The position numbers and the translations under genes are program-made. This document shows positions 5,780 to 5,933 of a stretch of DNA of 5,933 nt, piece by piece. This DNA comes from an uncultured Bacilli bacterium (lineage in GTDB: Bacteria > Bacillota_I > Bacilli_A > RF39 > UBA660): assembly GCA_944372275.1 (NCBI GenBank), contig CALVYO010000082.1:1-5933 (forward strand), written 5' to 3'. Numbering within the stretch: the stretch's first letter is position 1; every line of letters begins with the position of its first letter. The notes below the pieces were generated by a model that did no database searches, was not told the DNA's origin, and was given only the letters and a program-made list of their open reading frames with translations.

Positions 5780-5933
5780 ATGGGTCGTAATTATTCTAAC
5801 AAAAATTTATCTGATTTGGAACTAGCAAATATTGAATTATATTTAAATCAGAAAAAAGGCTATACTGAAATTGGTAAACTTCTTAATAGAACTGAAGCCA
5901 CTATTAGACTAAAAATAAAAAAATATTCTTCTT
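5780..5933 (+). CDS. N-terminus of a helix-turn-helix protein, IS30-like transposase type, cut by the window edge
   Basis: Only the first 51 residues are present (MGRNYSNKNLSDLELANIEL then YLNQKKGYTEIGKLLNRTEA then TIRLKIKKYSS). LSDLELANIELYLNQKKGYTEIGKLLNR-EATIRLKIKK, given here in pattern form, is a helix-turn-helix of the kind opening IS30-family transposases, where it binds the element's inverted repeats: 'L---E---IE--L--G-----IG--L-R---TI--EIK'. The start is supported by CGGAGG six bases upstream. The catalytic DDE region would lie beyond the edge, so a phage or element regulator with a similar domain is also possible. It is the only clear plus-strand gene here and diverges from the membrane operon. 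Confidence 0.65.
   Translation, partial: MGRNYSNKNLSDLELANIELYLNQKKGYTEIGKLLNRTEATIRLKIKKYSS

Overview
The window is very AT-rich (well under 30% GC by eye) and uses AGGAG-type ribosome binding sites, TATAAT -10 boxes and short hairpin-plus-T-tract terminators. This fits a low-GC Firmicutes or related gut-type bacterium. Tryptophan is read from TGG and TGA does not interrupt any believable protein, so nothing suggests a reassigned stop codon. Almost everything lies on the minus strand, apart from a possible gene tail at the left edge and a truncated gene at the right edge.

Left third (1-1970): a bidirectional terminator (25-72) separates a possible plus-strand gene tail from a minus-strand cluster. 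Read in its own direction the cluster holds (i) a UPF0158-family gene broken by a nonsense codon and frameshifts (1686-1949), (ii) a recombinase-like SAM/core-binding-domain protein whose ATG appears to have become ATA (1285-1689), and (iii) an intact 346-residue protein with a SAP/Rho-N-like start and winged-helix-like segments (213-1253). Tight spacing points to one former operon, now decaying at its 5' end.

Middle (1973-3783): an intact AAA_14/DUF4143 ATPase (1973-3235) with its own promoter. Just upstream of the promoter are a 14-bp palindrome and two 23-bp tandem repeats that look like an operator array. Beyond lies about 500 bp without a gene, holding several dyads, one plus-strand terminator-like hairpin and possible mobile-element scars.

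Right third (3784-5933): a compact minus-strand unit with a promoter near 5606-5634, a small single-pass membrane protein (5092-5583), a polytopic GT-C-type glycosyltransferase-like protein (3810-5090, 1-nt gap) and an intrinsic terminator overlapping its stop codon. The two proteins probably work together at the membrane. On the plus strand, a helix-turn-helix protein resembling the start of an IS30-like transposase begins at 5780 and runs off the edge. The divergent intergenic region carries two GATATTCGAA boxes exactly 31 bp apart.

No established defence or other multi-gene system is recognisable. The most useful observations are the hidden UPF0158 pseudogene, the start-codon-less core-binding protein, the tandem repeats before the ATPase, and the paired boxes in the divergent promoter region.
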